From the NCBI GenBank assembly GCA_964433155.1, contig CAYSQE010000007.1:1-62606 (forward strand): 62,606 nucleotides of DNA, written 5' to 3'. Below are positions 41,076 through 50,300 of this stretch, in pieces (the first letter of the stretch is position 1; every line of letters begins with the position of its first letter). The position numbers were made by a program, and so were the translations under genes. The DNA is from 2-01-FULL-40-13 sp964433155 (GTDB lineage: Bacteria > Patescibacteriota > Microgenomatia > UBA1406 > GWC2-37-13). Below the pieces are notes generated by a model that saw nothing but the letters and a program-made list of their open reading frames with translations, did not search any database and had not been told where the DNA came from.

Positions 41076-41879
41076 ATGAAGTCAAAAACTGCGTTTACTT
41101 TTATTTTCTTAACTTTTCTCCTTTTTTTAGTTCCGACCGTTAGAGCTGAAGCTCAAAATACAGATCAAGAAACAAGAAAAGCAGAGATGATGCTTAAAGT
41201 TCAAGAAAAACAAACCGCTTTGAGAGAGAGGATTGCTTCAAAACAGGCAGATTTGATGGAGAAGTTGGATATGAAAAGAAAAGAAGCATCAGAGAGTTTT
41301 AAGCTAAAACATGACGCATTTAAGCTTCGGATAGAAGCCATAAGAGATGAAAAGAAAAAGATGTTGACAGAAAGAATAAGCAGCAGATCGGCGCAAATTA
41401 ACATACGGAGGACTAATCACTGGACTGAAGTCTTAAATAAACTTTCAGGTATTCTTCAGAGGCTTGAAGACAAGGTCAACGCAGCCAAAACTGCTGGGAA
41501 AGATACCGGCTCTGCCGAAGCTGCGATCGCTAGCGCTGAGGCCAAGATTGCCGAGGCGCAAGAGGCAGTTCTGGCTCAAGCCGGCAATGTGTATACTGCT
41601 AGTATTACTTCTGATGCAACTTTAAATTCGACGGTTGGCACGATGGTTAAACAACTTCAATCAGATTTGCAATCGGTCCATAAACTGGTTATCGAAGCAA
41701 AACAGGCAGTTATGAATGTAGTGCGAGAGATGGCAAGAGCCCACCTAGTGCCTTTAAAAGTTGGCCAGCCGGGGGCTTTGACGCCTACTGTCTCGGCAAC
41801 AGGTTCGCCGACTTTGACTGCGACGCCAAGCGCAACAATCGAGCCAACAGAGGAGCCGTCGGCAACGCCAACGCCCTAA
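41076..41879 (+). CDS. Secreted coiled-coil protein with Thr/Ala/Pro-rich C-terminus
   Basis: 267 aa. Signal peptide ~1-25 (cleavage after VRAEA-like). Residues ~30-115 are a charged continuous coiled coil (RERIASKQADLMEKLDMKRK...), ~118-215 a second helical region, and the tail is a TPTVSATGSPTLTATP-type stalk. No anchor is present. It resembles exported CPR coiled-coil proteins of unknown role; possibly a periplasmic spacer. Followed 6 bp later by a membrane protein. Confidence 0.65.
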   Translation: MKSKTAFTFIFLTFLLFLVPTVRAEAQNTDQETRKAEMMLKVQEKQTALRERIASKQADLMEKLDMKRKEASESFKLKHDAFKLRIEAIRDEKKKMLTERISSRSAQINIRRTNHWTEVLNKLSGILQRLEDKVNAAKTAGKDTGSAEAAIASAEAKIAEAQEAVLAQAGNVYTASITSDATLNSTVGTMVKQLQSDLQSVHKLVIEAKQAVMNVVREMARAHLVPLKVGQPGALTPTVSATGSPTLTATPSATIEPTEEPSATPTP

Positions 41880-41885
41880 AAATAT

Positions 41886-42218
41886 ATGGACCCAACCAAT
41901 AATCAAACAACAAATCAACCACCAGTGATTACTCAAACACCCGCCTCAACGCCAACGGTTCCTCCTATGTCACCGCATCACGCGACCAACAAACTACTTT
42001 TTATCCTCCTGGGATTACTTTTTGCCGTATTTGTTTTTTTGCTAGTTGTCTACGTGAGCAACGTTTCGTTGTTCAAACAACCGGCTAGCCCTCCTGCACA
42101 AACAGTGATAACTCCTCCCACACCAACCATGACCGATGAGGAAGAGGTTGAGGCTGTTGACGTTGGCAGCGTTGAAGCAGAGTTAGAAGATATAAAAACT
42201 GATTTAGAAGAACTATAA
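41886..42218 (+). CDS. Single-pass membrane protein, 110 aa
   Basis: N-terminal T/P/Q-rich disordered ~35 residues, TM helix ~37-62 (KLLFILLGLLFAVFVFLLVV), and a C-terminal acidic tail (EEEVEAVDVGSVEAELEDIK). No domain recognised. Adjacent to the secreted coiled-coil gene on the same strand, so probably co-expressed. Confidence 0.55.
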   Translation: MDPTNNQTTNQPPVITQTPASTPTVPPMSPHHATNKLLFILLGLLFAVFVFLLVVYVSNVSLFKQPASPPAQTVITPPTPTMTDEEEVEAVDVGSVEAELEDIKTDLEEL

Positions 42219-42239
42219 TAAAAATTTCTAATTTCCCAG

Positions 42240-42255
42240 CCTGCCGGCAGGCAGG
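42240..42255. repeat. Shared GC palindrome, copy 2
   Basis: CCTGCCGGCAGGCAGG, a shortened copy of the 20-bp palindrome found at 31966-31985 and 57576-57595. Here it sits between direct AATTTCTAA sequences just before a start codon. Confidence 0.75.
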
Positions 42256-42265
42256 TAATTTCTAA

Positions 42266-42682
42266 ATGAACAATAAGAAGCCCAGTAAATTTGGTTTAGG
42301 CTTACTCTTTGGTACAGTTTTTGGTGCTTTGGCTGGTATCTTTCTTGCCCCCAAGTCAGGTAAAGAAAATCGTGAAGCGGTCTTAAAAAAGATGAAACAG
42401 CTAAAAAAGCAAATCGATGCCATGGAATTGGACAAAAAAGTAAAAGAAGTTTTTGGAGAGGTGACCGAAGAAGGAAAAATGGTCTACAGCAAAGCTCGAA
42501 AAGAACTTGTCAAAAAATTAGACCTGCTCGAGGATAAGTGGGAAGAATTTGATAAAGAAAAATATATCATGATGGTGGAAGAGGTTATCGAGGATCTGAA
42601 AAAAGAAACACCCAAGCTGGCGCATAAGTTGGTGAAGCTAAAGGACGGTTTTGTCAAGGACTGGAATGACGTTTTTGCTTAA
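42266..42682 (+). CDS. YtxH-domain protein
   Basis: 138 aa. SKFGLGLLFGTVFGALAGIF then LAPKSGKENREAVLKKM is the YtxH hallmark (Gly-rich membrane helix followed by an APxSGxE turn). The remainder is a long Lys/Glu coiled coil. The family is associated with general stress or envelope functions; its exact role is unknown. Its last 4 bp overlap the convergent ATPase gene. Confidence 0.8.
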   Translation: MNNKKPSKFGLGLLFGTVFGALAGIFLAPKSGKENREAVLKKMKQLKKQIDAMELDKKVKEVFGEVTEEGKMVYSKARKELVKKLDLLEDKWEEFDKEKYIMMVEEVIEDLKKETPKLAHKLVKLKDGFVKDWNDVFA

Positions 42683-44931
42683 GCCTTTCTTCCATATCTT
42701 TCCTTAGAAAGTCTTATGATTTTTTCTCTGTTTTCATTCTTCAAAGCAGGCAGCGGCAATGTAGTTGCAGGAAATGGAGCAGAGGTCATCCCGTCTATAG
42801 AAAGCTTGATGACCGTCTCAAATTTACCCAAAGAAACCAGATCATTTTCGGTATAAAGTTCTGCAAACTCTTTGCTTAAAATATAGGCATCGCGTGCTCC
42901 AACCACAAATGAGATCAAGGTTCCCACATTGCCAAATATTGCTCGCTGAATCGGCTCCTCGAGCTGTTCGATATACTGGTTGGCCAAAGTAAGTGAAAGC
43001 CTATATTTTCTGGCCTCAGACAAGATTTTAATAAACGAGTTTGTGGCAAAATTTTGAAATTCGTCCACATAGAGAAAGAAATCTGGACGTTCTTCTTCCT
43101 TCACAAACGACCGGTTCATTGCAGCAAGCTGTATTTGCGTGATGATCATCGCTCCTAAAAGCGAGGCGGAATCTTCTCCTAGTTTTCCTTGAGAGAGATT
43201 TAAGATGAGGATTTTTCCCTCATTCATGATCTGTTCAAGATCGATAGTAGATTTAGGTTTACCAACGATATTTCTGATCATACGTGAGGTTACGAACTGG
43301 CCCACCTTGTTTTGGATAGGAGAGACGGCTTCGGCCTTGAGTCGGTCTGGCATTTTGGCGAATTCTTTTTCCCAAAAGTTTTTCAGCACAGGATCGGTAA
43401 GCTTTTCTACTATTTTTTTCCTGTAGTTTGGATTGGCAAGAAGAGATAAGACATCTACAAGAGTTGTTCCTGGTGTCTCAAGTAGAGTGAGAATGACGTT
43501 TCGCAATATGTATTCTAATCGTGGACCCCAGCTGTCACCATATAGTTTATAAAAAATAGAGACGATGCCTGAGGCGACCAAATCTTTTTGTTGTCTGTTT
43601 CTTACTTCCAAAACGTTGAGAGAAAACGGCCGTTGTGTGTCAAAAGGCTCAAGGTAGACGACATCATTCATCCTTCTTTTTGGGATAAAGTCCAAAATAA
43701 TGTCAGATAGATCTCCGTGAGGATCTATGATCCCGACTCCGCGGTCTTTACGTATATCATCGATAGCCATATTGGCGATGAGGGTTGATTTGCCCGCGCC
43801 TGTTTTTCCGATGATGTAGACGTGTTTTCTTCGGTCAGGCGTTTTGATACCAAAAATTGTCTCTTTATTTTTAAATTCTGTTTTGGCAAAGAAATTAATG
43901 TCCTGTTTTTGCAGCAAAAATGGGTCCTGTTTCGGTTTCCCTCCCGCCAGTGCTCGTTCAGAACTGCGCGCTGTCGGGAGCCCTTCCTCCTCAACACCCA
44001 TTTTTGCTGGCACAGTTGGTAAATTTTCTGGCGGTTCACCCAATAACGTCTTTCCCCAGGCGATGTTTTTAATTCCGGCCAAAAGATAACCTGAAGGATG
44101 CCAAAGAGTAGCGAGTTCTTGAGCGTTGAGGATCTGATGTCGACGCTCGAAATAGTGAGTGGAGCGCTTTTTTATCCTTTTGAGGAGAAAATCTTTGAAC
44201 ATGATCGATCTTCTAAAGACAAACTGATTCCCCTCCCCTAAAGAGAAACTTCCAAACGTGCCTGCCAGATTTTGTAGGTACGGGAGAAGAGCGGGGATGG
44301 GGTTACTCGCGACGACCAATCGTACCAAGGCTTTTCCTCCCTGAAACGAAGCTTTTTTCATAATGAGAAGTTGCTGCGGGCTTCGAATATAGCGGTCAGC
44401 TGTTTCGTCATATATTTGATGTTTGGCCGCTAAAACTGCTTGATCTTGCCAGGCAAAACTAGAAGGTGTCACCAAAATTTGTATAGCCATTTTGACGTTG
44501 GGGTTTTGTTTGGATAAAAATCCGACGAGTGAGGAGAGTGGATCGATGTCTTTGAAATCAAAATAGGTTTTTATAGGTAGGTAAGGATAAGAATTTAGCA
44601 CAACTTCACCGGCTCTTATATATTTAGATTTAAAGACGATGTCCATCGGATCGCTGGTTTTTTTGACCACTGATTTGGGGAATGAAGACGTGACTAGGCT
44701 CTGGATGAGTATTTCGTTTTCTTTTGGTACGGTGGCATAAAAATAGACAGTTTGGGATAAAAGGTAGATCTCAAACGCGTACACTTTAGGTCGGATAAAT
44801 ATTCTTTTCAGGCCGCCAACGTAGGGGTAGGGTAGAGTTGAGGCGAAGATCTGTGTCGCCGACTCAATCGGCGTCTCATCGTCTTTCGGGTTTCGGATTT
44901 GTAAGAAAGACAGCTGGCTCATAGTCTCCAT
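42679..44931 (-). CDS. TraG/VirD4-like (HerA-FtsK superfamily) ATPase
   Basis: 750 aa. The N-terminal ~340 residues are a mixed domain; Walker A GKTGAGKST at ~377, GVGIIDPHGDLSDIILDFIP just after it, Walker B in FFLYVDEFQNF at ~620, then LANQYIEQLEEPIQRAIFGN. This matches the family of coupling-type ATPases (TraG/TraD, DUF87) widespread in CPR, probably for DNA or protein transport or pilus-linked uptake. No transmembrane helix is clear. A palindromic element at 43913-44008 adds an in-frame loop (~308-340, LPTARSSERALAGGKPKQ) just before the ATPase domain. Confidence 0.82.
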   Translation of the reverse strand: METMSQLSFLQIRNPKDDETPIESATQIFASTLPYPYVGGLKRIFIRPKVYAFEIYLLSQTVYFYATVPKENEILIQSLVTSSFPKSVVKKTSDPMDIVFKSKYIRAGEVVLNSYPYLPIKTYFDFKDIDPLSSLVGFLSKQNPNVKMAIQILVTPSSFAWQDQAVLAAKHQIYDETADRYIRSPQQLLIMKKASFQGGKALVRLVVASNPIPALLPYLQNLAGTFGSFSLGEGNQFVFRRSIMFKDFLLKRIKKRSTHYFERRHQILNAQELATLWHPSGYLLAGIKNIAWGKTLLGEPPENLPTVPAKMGVEEEGLPTARSSERALAGGKPKQDPFLLQKQDINFFAKTEFKNKETIFGIKTPDRRKHVYIIGKTGAGKSTLIANMAIDDIRKDRGVGIIDPHGDLSDIILDFIPKRRMNDVVYLEPFDTQRPFSLNVLEVRNRQQKDLVASGIVSIFYKLYGDSWGPRLEYILRNVILTLLETPGTTLVDVLSLLANPNYRKKIVEKLTDPVLKNFWEKEFAKMPDRLKAEAVSPIQNKVGQFVTSRMIRNIVGKPKSTIDLEQIMNEGKILILNLSQGKLGEDSASLLGAMIITQIQLAAMNRSFVKEEERPDFFLYVDEFQNFATNSFIKILSEARKYRLSLTLANQYIEQLEEPIQRAIFGNVGTLISFVVGARDAYILSKEFAELYTENDLVSLGKFETVIKLSIDGMTSAPFPATTLPLPALKNENREKIIRLSKERYGRKA
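43913..44008. repeat. Nested palindrome inside the TraG-like gene
   Basis: Perfect 13-bp inverted ends AGCAAAAATGGGT (43913-43925) and ACCCATTTTTGCT (43996-44008) enclose a second stem, CCCTCCCGCCAGTGCTCG with CGCGCTGTCGGGAGCCC. More GC-rich than flanking DNA, in frame. Different sequence from the AT-rich word repeats but same logic as the GC-rich insertion in pth. Confidence 0.7.
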
Positions 44932-44959
44932 TATATCAGAGAACGTAAGGGGTTCAAAA

Positions 44960-44995
44960 GTTACGATTTTTAGACGGCCGCACTCGAGTCGTTAC
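44960..44995. repeat. 36-bp repeat, copy A
   Basis: Core TAGACGGCCGCACTCGAG with ends GTTACGA...TCGTTAC. One of three 36-bp copies; lies upstream of the second PaaX/Cas2-like gene, over the region where its -35 box would be (TATACT at ~45002). Confidence 0.85.
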
Positions 44996-45030
44996 ATTTG
45001 TTATACTAATTTTATTAGCTTCAATCAGAT

Positions 45031-45624
45031 ATGAAAAATAAGAAAGAAGAAACAAAATTCAAACCAGGACAAATAACGCATATTGTCTTTGCTGCACTAG
45101 GGATTGGTGTTATTTTGGGGGGGAGTTTGATGATAACTCCTAATTTTCCAATAGTTGTCGGATCATTATTAAAACTAATTGAGGAATTAAAAGGAATAAA
45201 AATTCCAAAGAAAAAGATAAAAAGAGTCCTAAAGCAGCTTAAAAAAAGAGACGTTATTAATCTAGAGAAGCGAGGTGGAGATGTATATGTTACCATCAAG
45301 GATGGAAATAATGTTGAGATTCTAAAGTATTCGCTCAAAGAGATTCTTGAACTGAAAAAAAAGAAGAAATGGGAAAAGAAATGGTTTGTTGTAGTTTTCG
45401 ATGTGCCAGAGGAGCAAAGAAATAAACGCAATTATCTGCGTTCCTTTCTTAAGGAAATAGGCTTTTATCCCTATCAGCAAAGTGTTTATATATATCCATA
45501 TGAATGTGAAAAGGAAATCAATCTGCTCAAAAAAATTCTTGAGGGAGGAAGCTATATAAACTATCTTGTGGCAGAGAAATTAGAACGTGAAAAGGAGCTA
45601 AAAATAAAGTTTGGCATTACGTAG
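45031..45624 (+). CDS. PaaX/Cas2-like protein, copy 2
   Basis: 197 aa. Closely related to 19076-19702 across its whole length: GQITHIVFAALGIGVILGGS N-terminus, the KKIKRVLKQLKKRDVINLEK wing-helix, then the Cas2-like fold WFVVVFDVPEEQRNKRNYLR, FYPYQQSVYIYPYECEKEIN and GGSYINYLVAEKLER. The first ferredoxin strand has Asp (FDVPE) where Cas2 nucleases carry their metal Asp, but the HTH fusion is that of PaaX-type regulators. Flanked by 36-bp repeats A and B, 677 bp apart. Confidence 0.75.
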   Translation: MKNKKEETKFKPGQITHIVFAALGIGVILGGSLMITPNFPIVVGSLLKLIEELKGIKIPKKKIKRVLKQLKKRDVINLEKRGGDVYVTIKDGNNVEILKYSLKEILELKKKKKWEKKWFVVVFDVPEEQRNKRNYLRSFLKEIGFYPYQQSVYIYPYECEKEINLLKKILEGGSYINYLVAEKLEREKELKIKFGIT

Positions 45625-45636
45625 TAATTTAGAATA

Positions 45637-45672
45637 GTCACAGCTTTTAGACGGCCGCACTAGAGTTGTTAC
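45637..45672. repeat. 36-bp repeat, copy B
   Basis: Same core TAGACGGCCGCAC, ends GTCACAG...GTTGTTAC. It lies between the PaaX/Cas2-like stop and the Phd antitoxin; the antitoxin's stop codon (45669-45671) is inside its right end. Confidence 0.85.
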
Positions 45673-45815
45673 TTTTTCTTAGATTCTCGTATGCTTGAGA
45701 GGATAACGAGGGGCTTGCCTGATCTTGTGATCAAGATTTTTTTCCGACCGTAGTATACTTCGTTTAAGATCTCGGCAAAGTTTTGTCGGGCATATTTTGC
45801 AGTAACAGTCTTCAT
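45669..45815 (-). CDS. Short Phd/YefM-type antitoxin, 48 aa
   Basis: Minus-strand frame from ATG 45813-45815 to TAA 45669-45671. MKTVTAKYARQNFAEILNEV followed by YYGRKKILITRSGKPLVILS is the N-terminal Phd DNA-binding domain; the usual toxin-neutralising C-terminal tail is missing and no toxin gene adjoins. It may be a solitary regulator of the divergent RNA gene, or a trimmed remnant. Confidence 0.75.
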   Translation of the reverse strand: MKTVTAKYARQNFAEILNEVYYGRKKILITRSGKPLVILSSIRESKKK

Positions 45816-45894
45816 AATATTCAAGATATTATAGAATAAAAAAGTGAATAGTCAAATAGTATACATTGTGTACATTTGATACACTTTATATCTA

Positions 45895-45923
45895 TTGACA
45901 AATATAAAAAAATTATGTAAACT
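45895..45923 (+). promoter_or_regulatory. Strong promoter of the putative structured RNA
   Basis: Consensus TTGACA (45895-45900), 17-bp spacer, TAAACT (45918-45923). Upstream, between the divergent antitoxin and this promoter, are reiterated GTATACATT / GTGTACATTT / GATACACTTT sequences (45860-45890) that could be operators. Confidence 0.6.
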
Positions 45924-45929
45924 AATTTT

Positions 45930-46380
45930 GTTTTATGAAAATTAAACTACAGGTTCTTCTTCGTTGAGTAGTCTTCGTCCACCTGACGGGTCTGCTTGGT
46001 GAAGAAGACCATAGTGCGGGTGGAAGGGTATAAGCTGATACCTTCTTAAATGCCGAAAGGCTACAGTAGAGTTCTGTCGAGGTTGCGAAGCATTTAGGCG
46101 GGAAACTCCCAACAAGCCTAATAACAACCAGCCTGCACTTTCTAATATTAAAAGTGGTAGTGACTGAACAAGCCGTTACGCAGGGCTAAGGTGGTTTCTG
46201 TCCCGATGACGAATCGGGGAGCCAACGGTAAGTGCTGAGGCTAAACAGGAGCGCTGGGGACCAACTTTGGGGTTGCACGACCGGAAATCGGCAACTACTG
46301 CGAAGGTTCCTCTACTTGGAAAAGTAGGTTGAGAGGAGAGAAGAAGTTCTCAAATCAAGACAATTTTTCCCTACCACTTT
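45930..46380 (+). ncRNA. Putative large structured RNA, ~450 nt
   Basis: No convincing reading frame, markedly higher G+C than the surroundings, a consensus promoter just upstream and many local stems. Examples: GTCTTCGTCCACC with GGTGAAGAAGAC; GTCCCGATGACGAATCGGGG; CTACTTGGAAAAGTAGG; CGGAAATCGG; and a possible closing pair of GTTCTTCTTC (5' end) with GAGAAGAAG (3' end). I searched by eye for RNase P, tmRNA, SRP, group I and group II landmarks and found none. Flanked by 36-bp repeats B and C. Class unknown. Confidence 0.55.
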
Positions 46381-46414
46381 TGATAGCGTTAAGTAAATTC
46401 AATAGATCCAAAAA

Positions 46415-46450
46415 GTAACGACTTCATGACGGCCGCACAAGCATCGTAAC
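46415..46450. repeat. 36-bp repeat, copy C
   Basis: Ends GTAACGA...TCGTAAC around ATGACGGCCGCACAAG. Lies ~35 bp after the structured-RNA segment, before the 46562 gene. Confidence 0.85.
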
Positions 46451-46561
46451 AGACGTTATCATCTATTTTATAGTAAATGAACTTGGAATTTCTAAAACTC
46501 CCAATATCCTTTCGACAAATTAACTTCATTTTATCGCAAAATTATTTTATATAATACACGC

Positions 46562-47344
46562 ATGTCTGGTATTGAACCTGCGCTAAAAACCGGGGAACAC
46601 GTGGGACCCAAGACACAGGACTTTGCTGATTTTGTCTTTGCCGACTCACAACAAGAAACAACATTAGTTCCTCAAACCCTAGATAGCATACAAGAAATGA
46701 TGCTAGAACAAATAAGAGAATCAAAGCTACAGCTTCCCTCAGAACTTTTACAAGATCTTCTTCACCTACATGAGATGAACATTTTTTTTGTCGATCTACC
46801 GAATGAGAAATTTTTGCCACTCGTTTTTATAGCTGCACCCGGTCAAATCGCAAGGCCCTATATTGAACAAGCTAGCGGGCTCATTCTTTTTGATCGGAGA
46901 AAGCATGGGAGAAACAACACAGCTTTTGTAGGAGATATAAAAGTATCTGGGATCGCCTCCGACAGCAATAATACAAAAAGAATCCTTGGCGTCACCTATG
47001 ATCCAAATAATCTTGCAGCTAATCAGCTAGGAGTATCAACGCCTGTCAAAGATAGGGAAAAAATAGGAATCTATGTGACTGATTATGACCATGGAGGTAT
47101 GATTACTCGGGCAATGCTTGCTCAAGTTCACAAGAGAGGTAATTTTGAAGTAAGAAGATGGTACTCGACTTACCATACTGATAATTTGGATGGAGGTCCG
47201 TCATGGGAGGGTTACTATTGTAAAGGCGGTATAGCATTTCATGAAGTGGGCAACGATGGGAGTGCCGAGCCTAAGTGGCACCTGAGAGTCCCATCGCATC
47301 TTACCTCTCCTCAAAAAGGCTTTAGAATTCACCTTCCATTTTGA
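46562..47344 (+). CDS. Hypothetical protein, 260 aa
   Basis: Soluble, no signal peptide, mostly beta/alpha with a Gly-rich C-terminal half (IGIYVTDYDHGGMITRAMLA, WYSTYHTDNLDGGPSWEGYY). I do not recognise the family. A TATAAT box ends six bases before the ATG, indicating a leaderless transcript. Convergent with the large GT-C-like gene. Confidence 0.6.
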   Translation: MSGIEPALKTGEHVGPKTQDFADFVFADSQQETTLVPQTLDSIQEMMLEQIRESKLQLPSELLQDLLHLHEMNIFFVDLPNEKFLPLVFIAAPGQIARPYIEQASGLILFDRRKHGRNNTAFVGDIKVSGIASDSNNTKRILGVTYDPNNLAANQLGVSTPVKDREKIGIYVTDYDHGGMITRAMLAQVHKRGNFEVRRWYSTYHTDNLDGGPSWEGYYCKGGIAFHEVGNDGSAEPKWHLRVPSHLTSPQKGFRIHLPF

Positions 47345-47365
47345 TTAGTAGAGATATTAAAACGA

Positions 47366-50300
47366 TTATACATTCTTCCTCGCAAGTAACCAAATAAAAC
47401 TTCCGATAAGAAGAATAAAACCAATAAACTGCAAATATTGTGGCCAAAATATGATGACAATGTTTGAAGCTCCTTCTGGGTCACCGTAGTCTTGAGGAAG
47501 GCGCCATCCATTAGCCCAATTATTGATCAAGACATGTTCTTTCAATTCTTTACCATTTAACCACGCTTTCCAACCTTTATTAAATGATTGATAGAGAATC
47601 AGAGTTTCTTCGGAAGTTACAGGTTGGTTAAACTTGATTTCATATGACCAAATATTCTTTTTGCGAACTTCGAATATAATCTTTTCCTCCATTGGTTTAG
47701 ACGCGTTTGTCCTTTTTAATGACAAGTTAGTTAAAAATTCATACGGAATAGGATAGAGCGAGATCTCTGCGATGTCATTTACAGACTGAGTCCTGTTAAA
47801 AGAATTGCTATTCAAATAAATTCTTAGACCTTTATCAAAACGGTATTGGGGTGCCAAAACATAATAATTATTCTCCCAAATTTTATGTGCGGGTATAAGC
47901 GTGTTGATATAAGTTTCATTATTTTGAATGGTATTCATTTTTAAAGTTAATGGAAAATCCATCACATTTCTAGTTTTTAAACTCAATAAATACCCGCAGG
48001 AAAGTAGAGCGTCACTAAGTTCGATTTTAAAATTAAAAGAGTTGTTTTTTGAAATAAGTCGCACAAATTTTTGTCCATTTTCTTCCTTTTCTGCAAACGA
48101 CGAGTCTCCGTGAAACAAGTCATTGTAAATATCTAAATTTTTCTTATATAAATTATTGGCTATTATTTTTTCAATTGTTGATGAGTTATGATTTTTAGAA
48201 ATCTCAACTTTCAGCTCTGTATCCTTTTCCAAATAAAACTTTGATGGATTACTTTTTATTTGTTCTGATGGAAAATATACTATTTCAGAAGTGAGCTGTG
48301 GATATTGAATTATAACAATATTTTTGTACCTTATTTGCTGTAAGGTATTTTTCTCATCATTCATTCCAGGTTCCAAAATTAAGGCGAAAGAAAGAGTATC
48401 TTTTGGATCAATATGACTTTCAAAATATTCTTTGTATTCCTTATATGAATTTGAGAAAGACTTTAAATCTTTATCCTTGTTGTTGATGCATTTTTTCTGA
48501 ATTTCGCTATAGAGACAAAATTTAGGATACTCATCTTTTGTGGATTTATATAAAAAAGATACTTCAAAAAGTACATTACCTGGAGTATACTTCAAAATAT
48601 CGCCATATGAGATACACGCCGGTAAAGCCTGAGACTCGATGATAAGTTCATCATTACGAGACAGTTTTGCTACCTTGCCTTTTTCCTTAGTTTGTATGCA
48701 TGGATTGGCATTAATAAATTTATTTGTCAGGATTGACTCACTTGATCCGCGAGATGCCCCGAATATCGAAATGCTATTTGTAGGGTTGTTTTTTGAAATA
48801 AATATACCTTGATTATTTTGTAAGTCCTGGGAATTTATGAAATCCTGATTATTAATGCTTATTAAATATTGAGAGGATAACGGGACTTCAATTTTTTTTG
48901 AATCAGGCTCAATTGTAACGGGTTTTTTATCTATTGTTAGCTTTGGTACATTTGGTTTGAAAGAGAACCGCATAGTTTGACTAATCTGTGACTGGGAAAT
49001 CTCGAGTGGGATGTTATCTTCAAGATCCAAAAAGTTTGGAATGTCCAGAGTATAATCACCTTTTGTTAAAAGGTTAGAAAAAATAAAGCTTTTTTTTGTT
49101 TCTTCGATATGAAACTTTTCTTCCTCTGAAGTTCGGTTTGAAAATAAAGACCCAAAAGGATAAAAGATGTCACCATTTTTCACTTGAGAAATATACGTGC
49201 CATCGTTTTGAATTGTTACATCTTTATTGCTAAACTGTTCTTGTTTTATAGCCTTTGGAATAGAAGACTTTATGTCAACATAAGAGTTGTTTTGTGATTT
49301 GATTCCAGTTTCGTATACCGAAATAAATCCAAATGAAGCAATTTTCTTCACTTTTTTATTTCCCTCGAGCATATCAACTTGTTTTATAAGATTTTTATTT
49401 TTTGATGAATCTGAAGGTACGTAATTTGAATCAATGACGACATAACTAATTTGATACTTATATAAAACCGAGTTAAATAGTTTTTGATCCTTTTTTTTGA
49501 GCGCATAGATAAGTTCCCAATAATATTGTTCAAGTTCTTGACTCCACACGTCAAATGCGCGATCCATTATCGGTTGTTCGACACCATACCACAAGAAGCC
49601 CGATCCAGTTGCTCCCCATTTATATGAACCCCAGCCCCAGTAGCTGTCCTGCGGAAGATTCATAATTCGTGCGTTTTTATCTTGTGTTTGCAAATAATTA
49701 AAAAGAGCAAAATATTGCTTAGGTATAGGTACTTTCACAAGTTTGGAGAAAAAGTTACCAGTAAATGCGGGAAATCCGTATATGAGAATAAGAACTGAAA
49801 TCAAGAAAATCACCACGTTCTTTTTATTAGTTTTACTTACTATGTAAGAAATGCCACTGCTAAGTCCGAGGCTAAAAATAAATGCTTCTGGAACTATAAA
49901 TTTTGAGGAAGCGTTACGAAAAATTTGACTCACCAAAGGTATAACCCTAGAAAGTTGATTGAATGTCGAAATGATAGGGATGTCTGAAAGAAGAGCAAGC
50001 GAAACTAAACCTAATAAAGCAATAAAATAAAATCTGAAGTATGATTTTCTAAAAATGCCCAACATGATAATTGCAAATAGCCCAAATCCAATAAGCGAAA
50101 TTTGAAAAGAATCAATATGATTCCTCCAAGCCTGCATCAAAAATGTTTGGGATTGACTCGGATCTCCGCCAAGCGTGTCATAGCTAAATCCCTTCATAAG
50201 GGCAAAGTCAACTATATTTCCTCTTCGTTTATTTAATTCATAAAATCTTTGTGTATTCATAAAATTGTTCATTGAGTTTTGAGTCACGTGTACATTAGTT

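Noticed and set aside
19076..45624. Cas2-like proteins as part of a CRISPR system
   Set aside because: No cas1, other cas genes or repeat-spacer array near either copy; the N-terminal winged helix is that of PaaX-type proteins.
45930..46380. RNase P RNA, tmRNA, SRP RNA or a group I/II intron
   Set aside because: Expected landmarks (e.g. the P4 GAGGAAAGUCC-type motif, tmRNA ends and tag, SRP GGAA-loop helix, intron domain V) were not found by eye; a covariance search is needed to be sure.
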